The translations under genes were made by a program, and so were the position numbers. From Oikopleura dioica (lineage: Eukaryota; Chordata; Appendicularia; Copelata; Oikopleuridae), in assembly GCA_907165135.1 (NCBI GenBank), contig OU015567.1:4779001-4843000 (forward strand): 64,000 nt of DNA. Reading direction: 5' to 3'. Numbering within the stretch: the stretch's first letter is position 1; each line of letters starts with the position of its first letter. The notes under the pieces were generated by a model. It was given only the letters and a program-made list of their open reading frames with translations, ran no database searches and was not told the DNA's origin. Positions 50,420 through 62,242 of this stretch are shown here, in pieces.

Positions 50420-53400
50420 ATGCGCAACTGCTTACAAATAGGTAAATATTCAGCGAGAATTCGATAATAATTTGTTTTCAGGCGATGTAATTTCGATTTA
50501 CGCAGATGGCTCTGGTTTCATATCGACTCTCGGGCTCGTTGATGATCGATGTGTTACGAATTCCGCGGCTGGGAGCTTACAAAGGTTCGTTTCAATCAAT
50601 TCCAGCTCGATTTTCACAGCTTGAAGCTCTCTTTTTAGTCCTTTTTAAGGGTGTCGCGGTTACTTTTGATACTAAAGTTCATTTTCAGTCCGCCTATAAA
50701 ATATCGCGATTGTCTATTCCGAATCTGTCCGCCATGCCGCTACTCCGCCCATCGACAATACTGGCGTTCCGTAAAGCCTGGCCAGTCCCGCCTCGTCGAG
50801 GTCTTCGTCCGGAAGCTCTCAGAAGCGGCAGATGTGGAGCGCGAACAAAATGAGAAAGAGAAGAAGAAGCAGCACGGACAAGAGGTGCGCTACGGGCAGA
50901 TTGTCCAACTGCTCCATGTCAAGAGCAACAAGTATCTGACGGTAAACAAGCGCCTTCCGGCCCTGCTTGAGCGAAATTCAATGCGTGTCATGCTCGATGG
51001 AGATGGAAACGAAGGCTCCTGGTTCCAGATTCATCCGTTCTACAAACTGCGATCGCTGGGTGACAATGTGCTCGTTGGAGATAAGGTCGTTATCAAGCCG
51101 TATTCAGCAGATCAGGTGCTTCACGCGTCGCCAGAAGTTTTGAGGGACTTTCCGGAATGTATGGAGGTCAATGCTAGCAATGAGCCGACGAATTGGAAGG
51201 TATGAAACTGGGTGAAAACAGGGCAGAAACAGAATCTGGATTATTTTGAAAATCGAAATTAATCTTAATCTTTTTAGCTCACGCTCTTCATGAAACACAA
51301 CGAAAACATCCCCGGAATCCTCAAATCTGGCGACGTCATCCGCCTCTTTCACACGGAGCAAGAAAAGTTCCTTACCTGCGATACCTACAACGGAGAGGAC
51401 TACGTCTTTCTCCGAACGACTGCTCGCAGCTCTGCTCAAAGCGCGACAAGTCCGAAAGCGTTGTGGGAAGTGGAAGTGATCGATTCCGATCCGTGCCGCG
51501 GCGGAGCGGGAACTTGGAGCATTTTGTATCGTTTCAAGCATTTGGCGACGGGAACCTATCTTGGAGCAGCGGCGCTGAACTCGTATTCTGAAGATGTCCA
51601 GAGCGCGTTCATGAATCGGCTGCGAATCGACAAGTCTAGCACTGATATCACGCATCACCTGAACGTCACGAGGAATACCAAAGATATCAACACGGTATTC
51701 GAGCTAGAACAAGCCGCGCTTATCGAAGAAGGGGATGTCTACGTCCCTAGCCACTCGTACATTCGTCTTAAGCACCTGTGCTCGGATACGTGGCTCAGAT
51801 CGACGAGTATTTCGATCGACAGAGAAAAGAGAGGCCGTGCATGATGCTGATCGGCACTTCCGCGGTCAAAGAGGACAAAGAAGCGTTCAAAATCATCCCT
51901 GTGGCACCAGAGGAAGTTCGAGACCTGGACTTCGCTGCTGATGCATGCAAAGTGCTCGAAGACTTTACAAGCCAGTTGAAAAACTCGTCCGAAGTCGCAG
52001 TTGCCGAGAGAAAGAACGTTTTGAAGCTGCTGGACGATATCATCTGCTTCGTCTGTCGGGCTGAGCGACGCGATAACGAGGATTCCGAAACGATTCAAAT
52101 GCACAGTATTGAGAAAGCGAGAGAGCGACAGAAGCTGCTGAGAGAGCAGGGAATTCTGCGCGAGATTTTCAAGATTCTTGAGGCGTTCAAAGAGCCAAGA
52201 GGGAATCAGGAAGAAGTGATTGTCGTCCCGCTGAGTGAGATAAGAGATAGTAAGCATCAGTGCTACAAGAGAATGCTCAGATTGTGCTACAGGATTTTGA
52301 GGCATTCTACTCAGGAAGAGTTTGCAAAATTTGATAAGATAGAGACACCCTTATTCACGTCTTACCTCGAATTCAAACTTTTTATTCAAAGAAAAAATGA
52401 GAATAATTGAAAACCTTTCAAAAATATTGTAAACTCTCAACCAGGACTATCGAAAGAGCCAGGAATACGTCGCCAAGAACTTCTCGCTGATGCAAAAGCA
52501 GATTGGCTTCGACATCCTGGCCGAGGACACCCTTGCCGCGCTGTTACACAATAACAAGCAGCTGCTCGTCAAACATATACGAAGAAAAGAAATCGACATC
52601 TTCGTGGATCTCGTGCGGCGAAACAAGCCAGAATACAGATATCTGAATTACTTGTCCGACCTGTGCGTTTCACATGAAACAGCGATAAATGTGACGCAAG
52701 ATTTGATCGGAAATGTGCTTTTGAAAACGGAAGAAAATCGAAAGCTGCTGATAAGAACGAAGATTATCCTGCCAGAAGGAAAGCAGCTCGAAGATGTTTT
52801 CGAAGAAGACGATGACGAGGAAGAAAATGAAAACATCATTTATCTCTGCTGGAATTGGAACGATAAGGAAGAAGAAATTTCGCTCAGAGAACTTGTTAGG
52901 CAGTCAAGAGGAGATGATAACAACTCGTTCAAGATGCTCTACTACTATAAATACCAATTAGGTAAGTCAAGATTTTAACTTTTTTAAATGACAAGCGAGC
53001 TAAACGCTTTAGGCGTAAGATTCAAGACGTCTTTATTCAGGTTTCCACTCAGGAAAGCCTAAAATCGTCTTACTCATTAAATTTTTCAGACTTATTCTCC
53101 GCCCTGTGCTTCAACCGTCAATACGTCGCGATCCACTGTCTCCGCGAAGAACTCACTATTCCATTGATCCTCACGTGCATCCGTGACAAGCACCTTCCCG
53201 CCATTCTTCGCGCTTCCTTCGTCAACCTTTTACTTCACGTCCACGTCGATTGCTCACCCCAGGAGCGTGTCATTCCCGTTTCTTACGCCCGCGTCTGGTC
53301 CGAGACGCCCAAAATGGTCACAATTTACGATTACGATCGCGAACAAGAGCGCGATTTCGCCCACTTCGATGGCGTCCTCAAATTCGTCAAGGACTACCTA

Positions 53401-56400
53401 GATCGGCTCGCCGAAGATGGCTGGAATACCGCCGACAGCGATTACAACAAACTCACATTTGAAATCATCAACCTCGCGTGCCAATTAGCCCTATTCGGCT
53501 TCTACAATTTCGGGCAATTACTGGAGCTTTCATCCACTGTCTTGAGAATCGTGGAGCGCCTTCACCAGCAACAGGATCCTCAATCTAGCAACTCTAGCGC
53601 GCCAACTGGCCCGGTTGGCTGGGCAGTTTCAAACGTAGCAATGGTCATGGGAAACGTCGCGCTAGGAAGTCACATCACTAATTCTACCGAGCATCCGAAC
53701 AATCAACAGTCACAACCTCACAACTTCACCAATCCTACTTCAACAATCAAATCCGATCAAAATGTCGTTCTTTCACTCGCTCGAGTCATACAAATCCTCG
53801 ATTTTGTCCTTGATGTCCGCCTCGATTATCGCGTCACCGCCATTCTCAGCTCCTTCAAAGATGAATTCGAGAAAGAAGCTTGGACAAAGGGCGAAACAGA
53901 AGGCGTAGACATCATCAATCGTCGAGCAGACGAGCTGACGAAGGAGAGCATTCGCCTGGACCTGGATCATTCCGGTGGGAAAATGTTCCTCCGCGTCATT
54001 TTCCTCCTCATTCTTCACGACGATCCTCCTTTGGTCTCCGGAGCACTGAAGCTGCTATTTCGTCATTTTAACCAGCGAAACGAGCTCGTGGAAGCGATGA
54101 AGAATGTCCAACTCCTGATTTCCCATTCTAACGTCGATCAATACAAACAGATCAAATACGATGTCGAAGAATTAAGCCGACTGACTCAAGAATCCGAGCT
54201 CTGGATCCCCGTTCAAGTTCCAGAAAGCCAGGAGGAAGAAAAAGAAGTCAAAGCAGAGCTAGAAAAGGGCATGAAACGGGCTGGAATACGAAAGCAAGAC
54301 TCCATCCTGATTTTTGCCTCCGACGCGGCGCCGATGAGATCGAATTTGTTCCAAAAACCGAATACTGTCGATTTCGCACGGCTGGAAAAAGCCCTCGATC
54401 TTCCTGGCAACTCCGTTTCCTCCGAAAATTATAGAAAGCTGCAGGACATTCTTACGCGCTGGATCGAAAGCTGCCTCGATAAATCGCCCGATGACAAGCA
54501 CTCTCAGCAACGATTGCTGCGAAATCTCAAGGCTCACAAAGAAGTGATCGAGTTTTTGAAAAGCTCGAGAGATTGCAGCGACTATGACGTTCGAATTCAA
54601 GAGATTCAGCGGCTCGCGCACATCTTTCTCATCCACTTTTGCCAGAATAATAAGGAGAATCAAAAGCTCCTCCACCAGGATCTCAAGATCTTCCTTTCAA
54701 ACATTCACGATGTCCTCGATGCGCAGACAATGACGGCAATTTTCAAGGGCAACGCAGAACTCTGCAATTCTATGACGCTTTCAATCGTCCAGCAGTTCGT
54801 TTCTTGCATTGAAAAACACGGAAAGAGCGCTGAATACATCGACTTCTTGATGACTGTCGTTCGCGATTCGGATAGAAATCGAAAGCAGATTCAAGACATG
54901 GTGATGATCGAACTGATGACCTCGCAGACGACGGAAGATGTGCTGATGTTCTACAATGATGGAGCGAGCTTCACGAGACTTGAACGAGCAATGAAGCTGT
55001 CAGTGGAGAATGGCCAGCTTTGCGGCGAACTTGAATATCACTGCGCCTTGGTCAAGCTTCTCTCCTGCTGTACCGAAGGAAAGAACTACAATACGGAAAT
55101 TAAATGTCATGGGTTACTTCCGCTTGACGATATCACAAGCGTGATCACTAACGATTCTTGTCTTCCACAGCTCAAGCGCGTTTACTGCCACTTTCTCGTC
55201 CACTGCTACATCGACACCGAATCCGAGATGAAAGAAGTCTACAACTCCCGCCATATTTGGGCCGTTTTCAAGACTTTCATCAAAGACATCAGGAATCTTC
55301 TCAACGAAGAAGCGAAAATCCCATTCATCGACAGCCTTGAAAGCTTTGTTATGAATGAAATGGCCATGGTCACTAGTGAATTCCTCGGCTCCAAGTTCCT
55401 CGAGCCATCTGCCATCTCCGGCGATTCATTGAACGAGGAGATCTTCCGCGACCTGGCGACAGCTTTCGTCGATTTTTGTAAAATTAGACGGCTCTCTTTC
55501 AGAGTCAAGACGCAGATCAGCGAAATGCTGCGCATAATCCAGCAAAAGGTCAAAATGGCGCGCATCGACATGGGTGGGACGTTTGACGAGGATCTCAAGC
55601 AGATCGTCGAGGACAAAGCGATCTCCAACGCGGCGAATAAATGGAAGAACAAAATGAAACGCTCTAGAACGGCAGGATCGATTGGGCTCAGCCTTGATGT
55701 CCCGTCGGAGCAGATTAAATATCAGAAAATCTTAAGTTAGTTCATGATTTCCCATCCCATTTCTAATTCTTTTTTTAGTGGGATTTCAAACCGTCATCGA
55801 CAGCTGCGAAGAATTTTTCTGCGAATACACACAAGCCGAAGAAGATGCGCTCGTCCAGCTGATCTACCACTCCGAACTGCTTTTTCAAGACAAGTCCGAC
55901 TACCGCCGCCGCTGTTCTGATGGCGAATTCATCAAGAAGCTGATCTCCCACTCTCGCCACACTCTCTGCCATGATCCCACAGCGCGTCACGTGATTTCCG
56001 ACGCAGGTATGGTTTGACACAAGAGTCAAAACAAAAGTCGGTTACGGACAATTCTTAATACTCTTTCTTTAATTCTAGCGCTGGCGCTTAGGCGTTCTAT
56101 TATAAAAAGAGGTTAGATCGCAAGAAGCTAAATATGAGTAGATTTCTGATTTCTGAGGAAATTATTCAGCTTTGAATTATTTTCTGAAATGTTAAAAGAA
56201 CCAATTGAATGTTGCATGAAAAATATTTTGTTGATTTTCTTTCTTGAAAATTGAAAATTTAATTAATGCTCTGTCTAATTATTTCTCGAGCTCTTAGTCC
56301 TCGTTGATTTAAAATTTCGAACTTGCATCACTATTCGGGAATTGATTCGGGAATCGGTGTTAAACCAGTTTTGACAGGGTCCTTTTACTATTCAGCAAAT

Positions 56401-59400
56401 CCACATGAGGAAGAAGACCTTTGCATCCGCATTCTAAAGATTCTTGTGGAACTGATCAACTCGCAGAAAGTCAGCTATTTGGAAGCAGAACTGGCGACAG
56501 AAGCAGATGAATCGGGAAAGCAAAAGAAGCTTACTCCTAGGCGCCATTTGCTGATTCATTATTTCAAAACGGGAGAAGAGAGTTCGCTGCAGAAGTTCTC
56601 AGAAAGGGTAAATAAAAAAATGACGTAGGGGAATTACGTGGTGAACGTCATGGCATCTGTTCGTGACGTTCTCGTGTGGTCAATATGAATTAACGTTGAC
56701 ATTCCTTCATCATCAGTTCAGTCGCCGAAAGAACGCCTCATCCAAATCCAAAACTTCCTGAATCGTCTGGGCGCTACTGAACTTTTCATTCACCTGATCC
56801 GCTTCACTAAATCGGATCGCGTCTTCGAAGAAGCTCTCAATCTTGCCATCACAATCCTCGACGGCGGAAACAACGAAATCCAGTCCCAATTCCTCAAGCT
56901 ATTGAAGGTCGACTCGAAAGATTCAGAACGGTTCTTCTCAGTTTTGAAAGATCGAATGGAGCAGAGCCAACAAGACATCAAGAATGGCAGCTCGGTGTCA
57001 ACTGATGATCTCTTTGCGCTCAAGAAAGGAGGTGCTTCTTCCCACAGGTAATTCACTTTCTCATCCTTTTCTTCTCTCAGCGATAATTTTAGTGGAATAA
57101 CGAACATGTCCCAATTCGTCGCGGAAGATATGCACGAAGCCGCAAATCTGAGCGCCAAAGCCATCGAATCCATCCAACTTGGCTCCTCAGAATACGTTGG
57201 CCGGACACTCGGCGTCGCTGAAACAGAGATCAAGGAAGAGTGTCCGCTTACCAATTCTGTACGCCTTATGCAACCGCTCATGCGTTTCCTCCAGGTTACA
57301 AACCCAAACTGTTTCCGATCGCTCATAATATCTTCAGCTATTATGCGAAAATCACAATCGAGACTTGCAAGGCTATCTCCGCGAACAAAACAACAAAACG
57401 AACTTTGATCTGGTTTCTGAAACGCTGAAATTTCTCGACTGTATTTGCGGAAGCACAACTGGCGTTTTGGGATTGCTAGGATTGTATATTAATAAGAACA
57501 ATGTAAATTTGATAAAACAAGCGCTGGAAACGCTCACTGAATACTGCCAAGGTATAGTTTTCACCATCATGTTTTTGAATCAAAGCTTTTTAGGCCCTTG
57601 CTGCGGAAATCAGCATGCGATTGCGATGCACGAATCAAACGGGCTTGACATAGTCACTGCTATCGTCGTGGACGACATGGAGTCTCTCAAAGGCCAAGGA
57701 CTCGACGAAGACGTCCATGAATTGAAGCTCTCTGCATGTAAACTCCTTCTCGCTATCATCGAGTCGCGCCAAGACTCTGAAATCTACAACCGAATCTACA
57801 GGAGCGTTGGTCAAGGGCCGCGACAGCTGCTGAAGGCGATGGTGGTCAGCTATCAAAGTCGACATTTGAATTCGGCGGAAATTGAGACTGTTGGACATTC
57901 ACTCTACATTTTGCTCTATCAGCTGTCGAAGAGAAATCCAGAGATCAAGGTAAAGCTTCGTTTTTTTTTCTGATCCTCACGCGGATACTTTAGGAGCTGA
58001 TGACGGATGAAGGAGCGATAACACAAGAAGAAAGCACTGCCGTAAATTTCTACGCCGCTCGAACTGCTCAAATCGAAATCGTCCGTGATAAAACTACAAT
58101 GGAGGAAATCATTTTCCCAATCCCCGAAATCTGTCGATTCCTGACTGAAGAAACGAAAAAGACGACCTTCTTCGAAACGGAAATGGACGACAAAGAATCA
58201 AAAATCGCCGATTTCTTCGAAAGATCGGAAGGAATGTACCGCGAAATGGCTTGGCAGGAGAGGCTTCAAGCGTATCCGACGCTCAACTGGATTACTAGAA
58301 GAATTTCTACTTGGGATAGGATCGCGTTCTTGTTGGCTTTGATTATGAACTTGATTGTCGCCTTCTTTTATCCGTTCAATGATGATCTGTTTCCTTGGGA
58401 CTCGAGCTACATCAGGTTAAACGCTGCCTTTTATCTGCCAGATCATAATACCTATTTCAGTGTCATTTTCTTATCCCTTCTCGCCTGTATCGTCGGTCTT
58501 TTCTCTGATTTCCGCGAGCGGGCTCTTCATGGTCTTGCAATATCCTCCGTTCTTTGGCTTCTTGCTCGCAAGGGCCCAACTTTCGTCCTCGTTGTTCTCG
58601 GATTCTTCAACATCATGAATAAAGCAGCGTTCATCGTATCATACGTTGGCAATCGCGGCTTCCAGTATGATGACAGTAATTTACTGAGCATTTTGAACGA
58701 TCGCTCGTTGCTTTACCACTGTGCGATGTTGATGGTCTGTCTTATCGGCTTCTGCTACCGTTCTTATAGTTACAGTGTCTTGCTCATGGACCTGGTCCAT
58801 CGAGAAGAAACACTGTACAATGTGATTCGATCTGTAACGAGAAATGGCCGGTCGATTATCTTGACGGCCATGTTCGCCAGTATCTTAGTCTACCTGTTTT
58901 CCATCATCGGCTATTTATTCTTCAATGATCAGTGTATTGTGGAAATCGAAACAACTAGAAGATTTACCGAAATGGTCAACGAAACCGTCGACGGATTTGT
59001 TCATCTTGTTCCCAGAGGTAACTTTCTATTCGATTTCCTCGGACTTTACAGTCATTTTTCAGTAATCGAAGAAGTAGAAACGATCGAAGAAAACCACTGT
59101 GAAACCCTTCTGATGTCAATCATCACCACTTTCGATCAAGGCCTCAGAAATGGCGGCGGAATCGGCGACTTTTTGAAGCGAATCTCAAAAGATCATCCTC
59201 AGTTTCTCTACCGAGTTCTTTACGATTTGCTCTTTTACTTTGGAATCATCATTATCGTCTTGAACCTGATTTTTGGTGTGATCATCGATACTTTTGCGGA
59301 CCTGAGGAATGAGAAGCAGAAGAAGGATGACATCATCAGAAACACCTGTTTTATTTGCGGCCTGGAGCGGAGATCATTTGACAATCGGTCGATCTCGTTT

Positions 59401-60021
59401 GAAACTCATATACAGGTACTTACAAGCCATGTTTTCCTTCTTGATTTTTTCAGTACGAGCACAACATGTGGCACTACCTCTACTTCATCGTCCACCTCCG
59501 AACCAAGTCCCAAACTGAATATACCGGCCCTGAATCATTTGTCTCAACCCTCATTCAACAAAACGACCTCAAATGGTTCCCCAGACATCAAGCAATGTCC
59601 CTCCAGCTCCTTCCGACAAATGATGATCAGCACGACGTCAAAGTTCTCTTCCAGGTTATCAAGACCAATTTCTTCCTTTCTGATTTATAATTAAAAATTC
59701 TAGCGCTTGGAAAATGTTGCCGAAACCGTCTCCGGTCTAACCGAACAGCTTGATGACTTCAAAATACGAGTCGAAGAGCAAAGACGACGAAATCAACGGC
59801 TTTCGATCATTAAATCATCGGTAAGCATCTCTTTTCCAACTCCGATTTCAACAAGCAAATCCTAGATCCGGCATGCACCGCGGCCAGTGTACAAAGAAAA
59901 CTCAAGTGAAACCGCTCACGATCGGCGCGCCTCGCTCCGCGTCAAATTCGCCCAGCAACAAACCAAATCAATCGACTCTGATCAATTCGAAACCCAAGAA
60001 AACGACGTCTCACTCTACTAG
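50420..60021 (+). CDS. itpr: Inositol 1,4,5-trisphosphate receptor, complete
   Basis: Seventeen exons (50420-50441, 50482-50584, 50689-51199, 51278-52314, 52445-52961, 53090-55735, 55779-56006, 56396-56607, 56722-57047, 57093-57294, 57338-57551, 57594-57949, 57994-59017, 59063-59415, 59454-59654, 59704-59820, 59866-60021) encode about 2741 residues, the normal ITPR length. The suppressor domain starts [23 protein letters not shown] repeats and the IP3-binding core follow ([23 protein letters not shown]). Near the end come [19 protein letters not shown], six membrane helices, the filter [18 protein letters not shown] and the CFICG zinc site. It is the ER calcium-release channel. The A4 run at 51825-51828 needs one more A to keep frame. 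The fourth intron (52315-52444) has GA-AG ends. Confidence 0.96.
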
Positions 60022-60700
60022 AAAAAGAAACTTTAGTGTTATTTATTTAAAGATATTCTCAAAAATGCCTCTTCTTCAGCTACTGTTACTTCAAACTTCT
60101 CAAAGTACTCAAACTCACGAATTTTACTCTTCATTCTATTCTTCACCAAAGTGCAAAAATGCTTCTTCCTCTGAACAAAAAATATTCTCGCTCAAAATAC
60201 GAAATTGCTGCTCAATAAAAAATCTCACAAGAAATAAGCCTCTCGCTTTGTTTTTGGACGCTGAACTCACTTTTCGTCAATTTCTAGCTATCTTCTTCTT
60301 TGATTTCAAATTTTCTCAAAACCTGAGTCAGGGTTCTTCGTAGCAGCTTACTACGGAATACCCTGACTCAGGCTTTACACACAGATTGTCGAGTCCAGAC
60401 TGTCGTATTCCTGACGCAAGAGCACTTCTTTACATGAGCCACGTGAATTTTCGCGTATTACGAGACATGTTTTTGAATCACAAGTAACATGATTTTTTCT
60501 CAAAAAAATATTCTTGTCTTGCAAAGTTCGGTTCCATCGAACTCCTGATTATGCATCTTGGTGCTTGATAGAAGTTAATATCCTGTTATTTTTGGATAAA
60601 GAAATGTTGACATGATTTCTTATCAATTCAAAGCGTGTTTCTTCAAGAGAAAATTATGCAAATGATAACAACTGTTTGATAATTTGCTAGACTCCATTTG
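60022..60700. other. Intergenic between convergent genes
   Basis: Contains the 3' ends of ITPR and the acyltransferase gene and a CTGAGTCAG hairpin (60313-60390). Nothing else was recognised. Confidence 0.5.
60313..60390. repeat. CTGAGTCAG repeat, copy 6 (short hairpin)
   Basis: TCAAAACCTGAGTCAGGGTT and AATACCCTGACTCAGGCTTT are inverted, with a small palindrome between (CGTAGCAGCTTACTACG). It lies just after the ITPR coding end. Confidence 0.7.
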
Positions 60701-62242
60701 TTAGAGAAGGGTTGAAAGAATAATCTGGCCAGCTTCATCTGGATCTTCAGTGAATCTGATCAGCTCTTGAACCAGTTTCTTCGCTGCTTCATGATAAGCT
60801 GGCTTGTCAGTATGTGTGATGGAGATACAGATCTTGTCAGTCGTCTGGAACAACGTACAGTACTCGCAAACCTGAAAATTCACTTCAGAAACCCGAAAAA
60901 TCCAACAGTTCTTACATTTGCCCATCCATTTCCAGTACAATAGAGCTCGAGAATTTCGCTCTTTTCGTACTTTGTCGAGAACTTGTACTTGCCAACATTC
61001 GAGAAATTGATCGAAGCGTTTACTCCATTGTTTTCAGCAGCGATAGCGTCGTAAATTGCGCCGTTTTCTTTCAACAAATCAGCGATTGAATCGAATTGAT
61101 GGTGGCTTTCTTCGGACATTTGAAGCTTCAGTTCTTGGTGAATTTTTTTGGCGACGGCTAGGAGAGAATCGGATGGAATCGCGTTTGGTCTGAAGAAATT
61201 AGGATATTGATCGGAAGACAGGAAAGATAATTACCGAAGAGATGGCCAGCCGATGTAGCAAGAAACTGTGTTGTTACCGATCTTTTTGGGGAATCTGTCG
61301 CGCAAGTTGTAATCCACATCCAATTTGAAGTTTTCATTGAACGTTTTCTTAATCCAAATTCTTTGATTTTCAAAGAAAAATGGTCTTACTGTCATTTGCG
61401 CGTTGATAAAGGTGACGGAAGCAGCAAGAAAAGAGCCGATAGTTATGCCATTTGCTCGGCAAAACTTGAGAAGATTCGCAGCTCCTTCGGGAGTTCCGAA
61501 ACCGGTGGTAAGAAAAGCATTTCCGTTTCGGTTCTCAACGAGTTCATGGGGTACCGTGTTTTTGAACTCGATCAGATCGCTGAAAAATCTTAATTTCCGC
61601 TGGATCGTTTCGGTTACCGATGATATCGCTTTTTGAAATTCTCGATGAACTTTGGGTCGATTTCTGGTTGAAGCTCTGACGCCGGCCTTGGGAGGGGCGA
61701 GTTTACTTTTGGTCGTTGCAAGTTGTCATATTGACTCAAGATGTGATTGACGATCAGCATGAGAGAAGTGCCATCGGAGATTGAGTGCGGAATTCGAATA
61801 ATCAGCTGGATTTTCAAGCCATCTTCAGAAAGATTTTATTCGTAAAATCAATATTCGGAATAATACCTTGACAAACAATAAGATGACTACAAGTATTTTC
61901 ATTCTTCATTTCACCAAGTCTAATATTCGCCTCCATTTGAGCCTGCCGAAAGTTGCTCTCTGGAACTTCCAGAAATTCTGGTTCCTGCCATAATTCTTCG
62001 GGAACCTGTTGGATCCACCCGCCTTTTGTTGAAACTTGCAGGTGTGGTTCTGTCGCTCTTGAATTCGCCCAAGCTTTGGCCATTCGCTCTTTATCCAGGG
62101 GTTCTCGAAGTTGGACTACTGCAGCGTAGCAGATTGTCGCATTTATATTATCCATTTGGACCTCGATCGCGGACAAGGGCCGGCTTTCGAGGTCATTTTC
62201 GGAGCTTCTCTGAATAAGGGTCTCTTTCTCTTGAGGGGGCAT
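60701..62242 (-). CDS. Condensation/acetyltransferase-fold acyltransferase (HxxxDG)
   Basis: Exons 62242-61867, 61822-61618, 61579-61235, 61189-60916 and 60871-60701 encode 456 residues. The diagnostic motif is RIPHSISDGTSLMLIVNHIL, an HxxxDG active site as in alcohol acetyltransferases, condensation domains and related CoA-dependent acyltransferases. Later landmarks are NGITIGSFLAASVTF and INFSNVGKYKF, the latter in the place of the family's DFGWG/SNxG region. The acyl donor and acceptor cannot be inferred. The fold family is reasonably sure; animals carry few members, so horizontal origin should be considered but is not shown here. Base composition resembles neighbouring genes. Confidence 0.75.

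Noticed and set aside
56080-56112. Possible extra ITPR exon (CGCTGGCGCTTAGG...)
   Set aside because: It needs a further exon that I cannot find, whereas joining 56006 to 56396 matches the family spacing directly.
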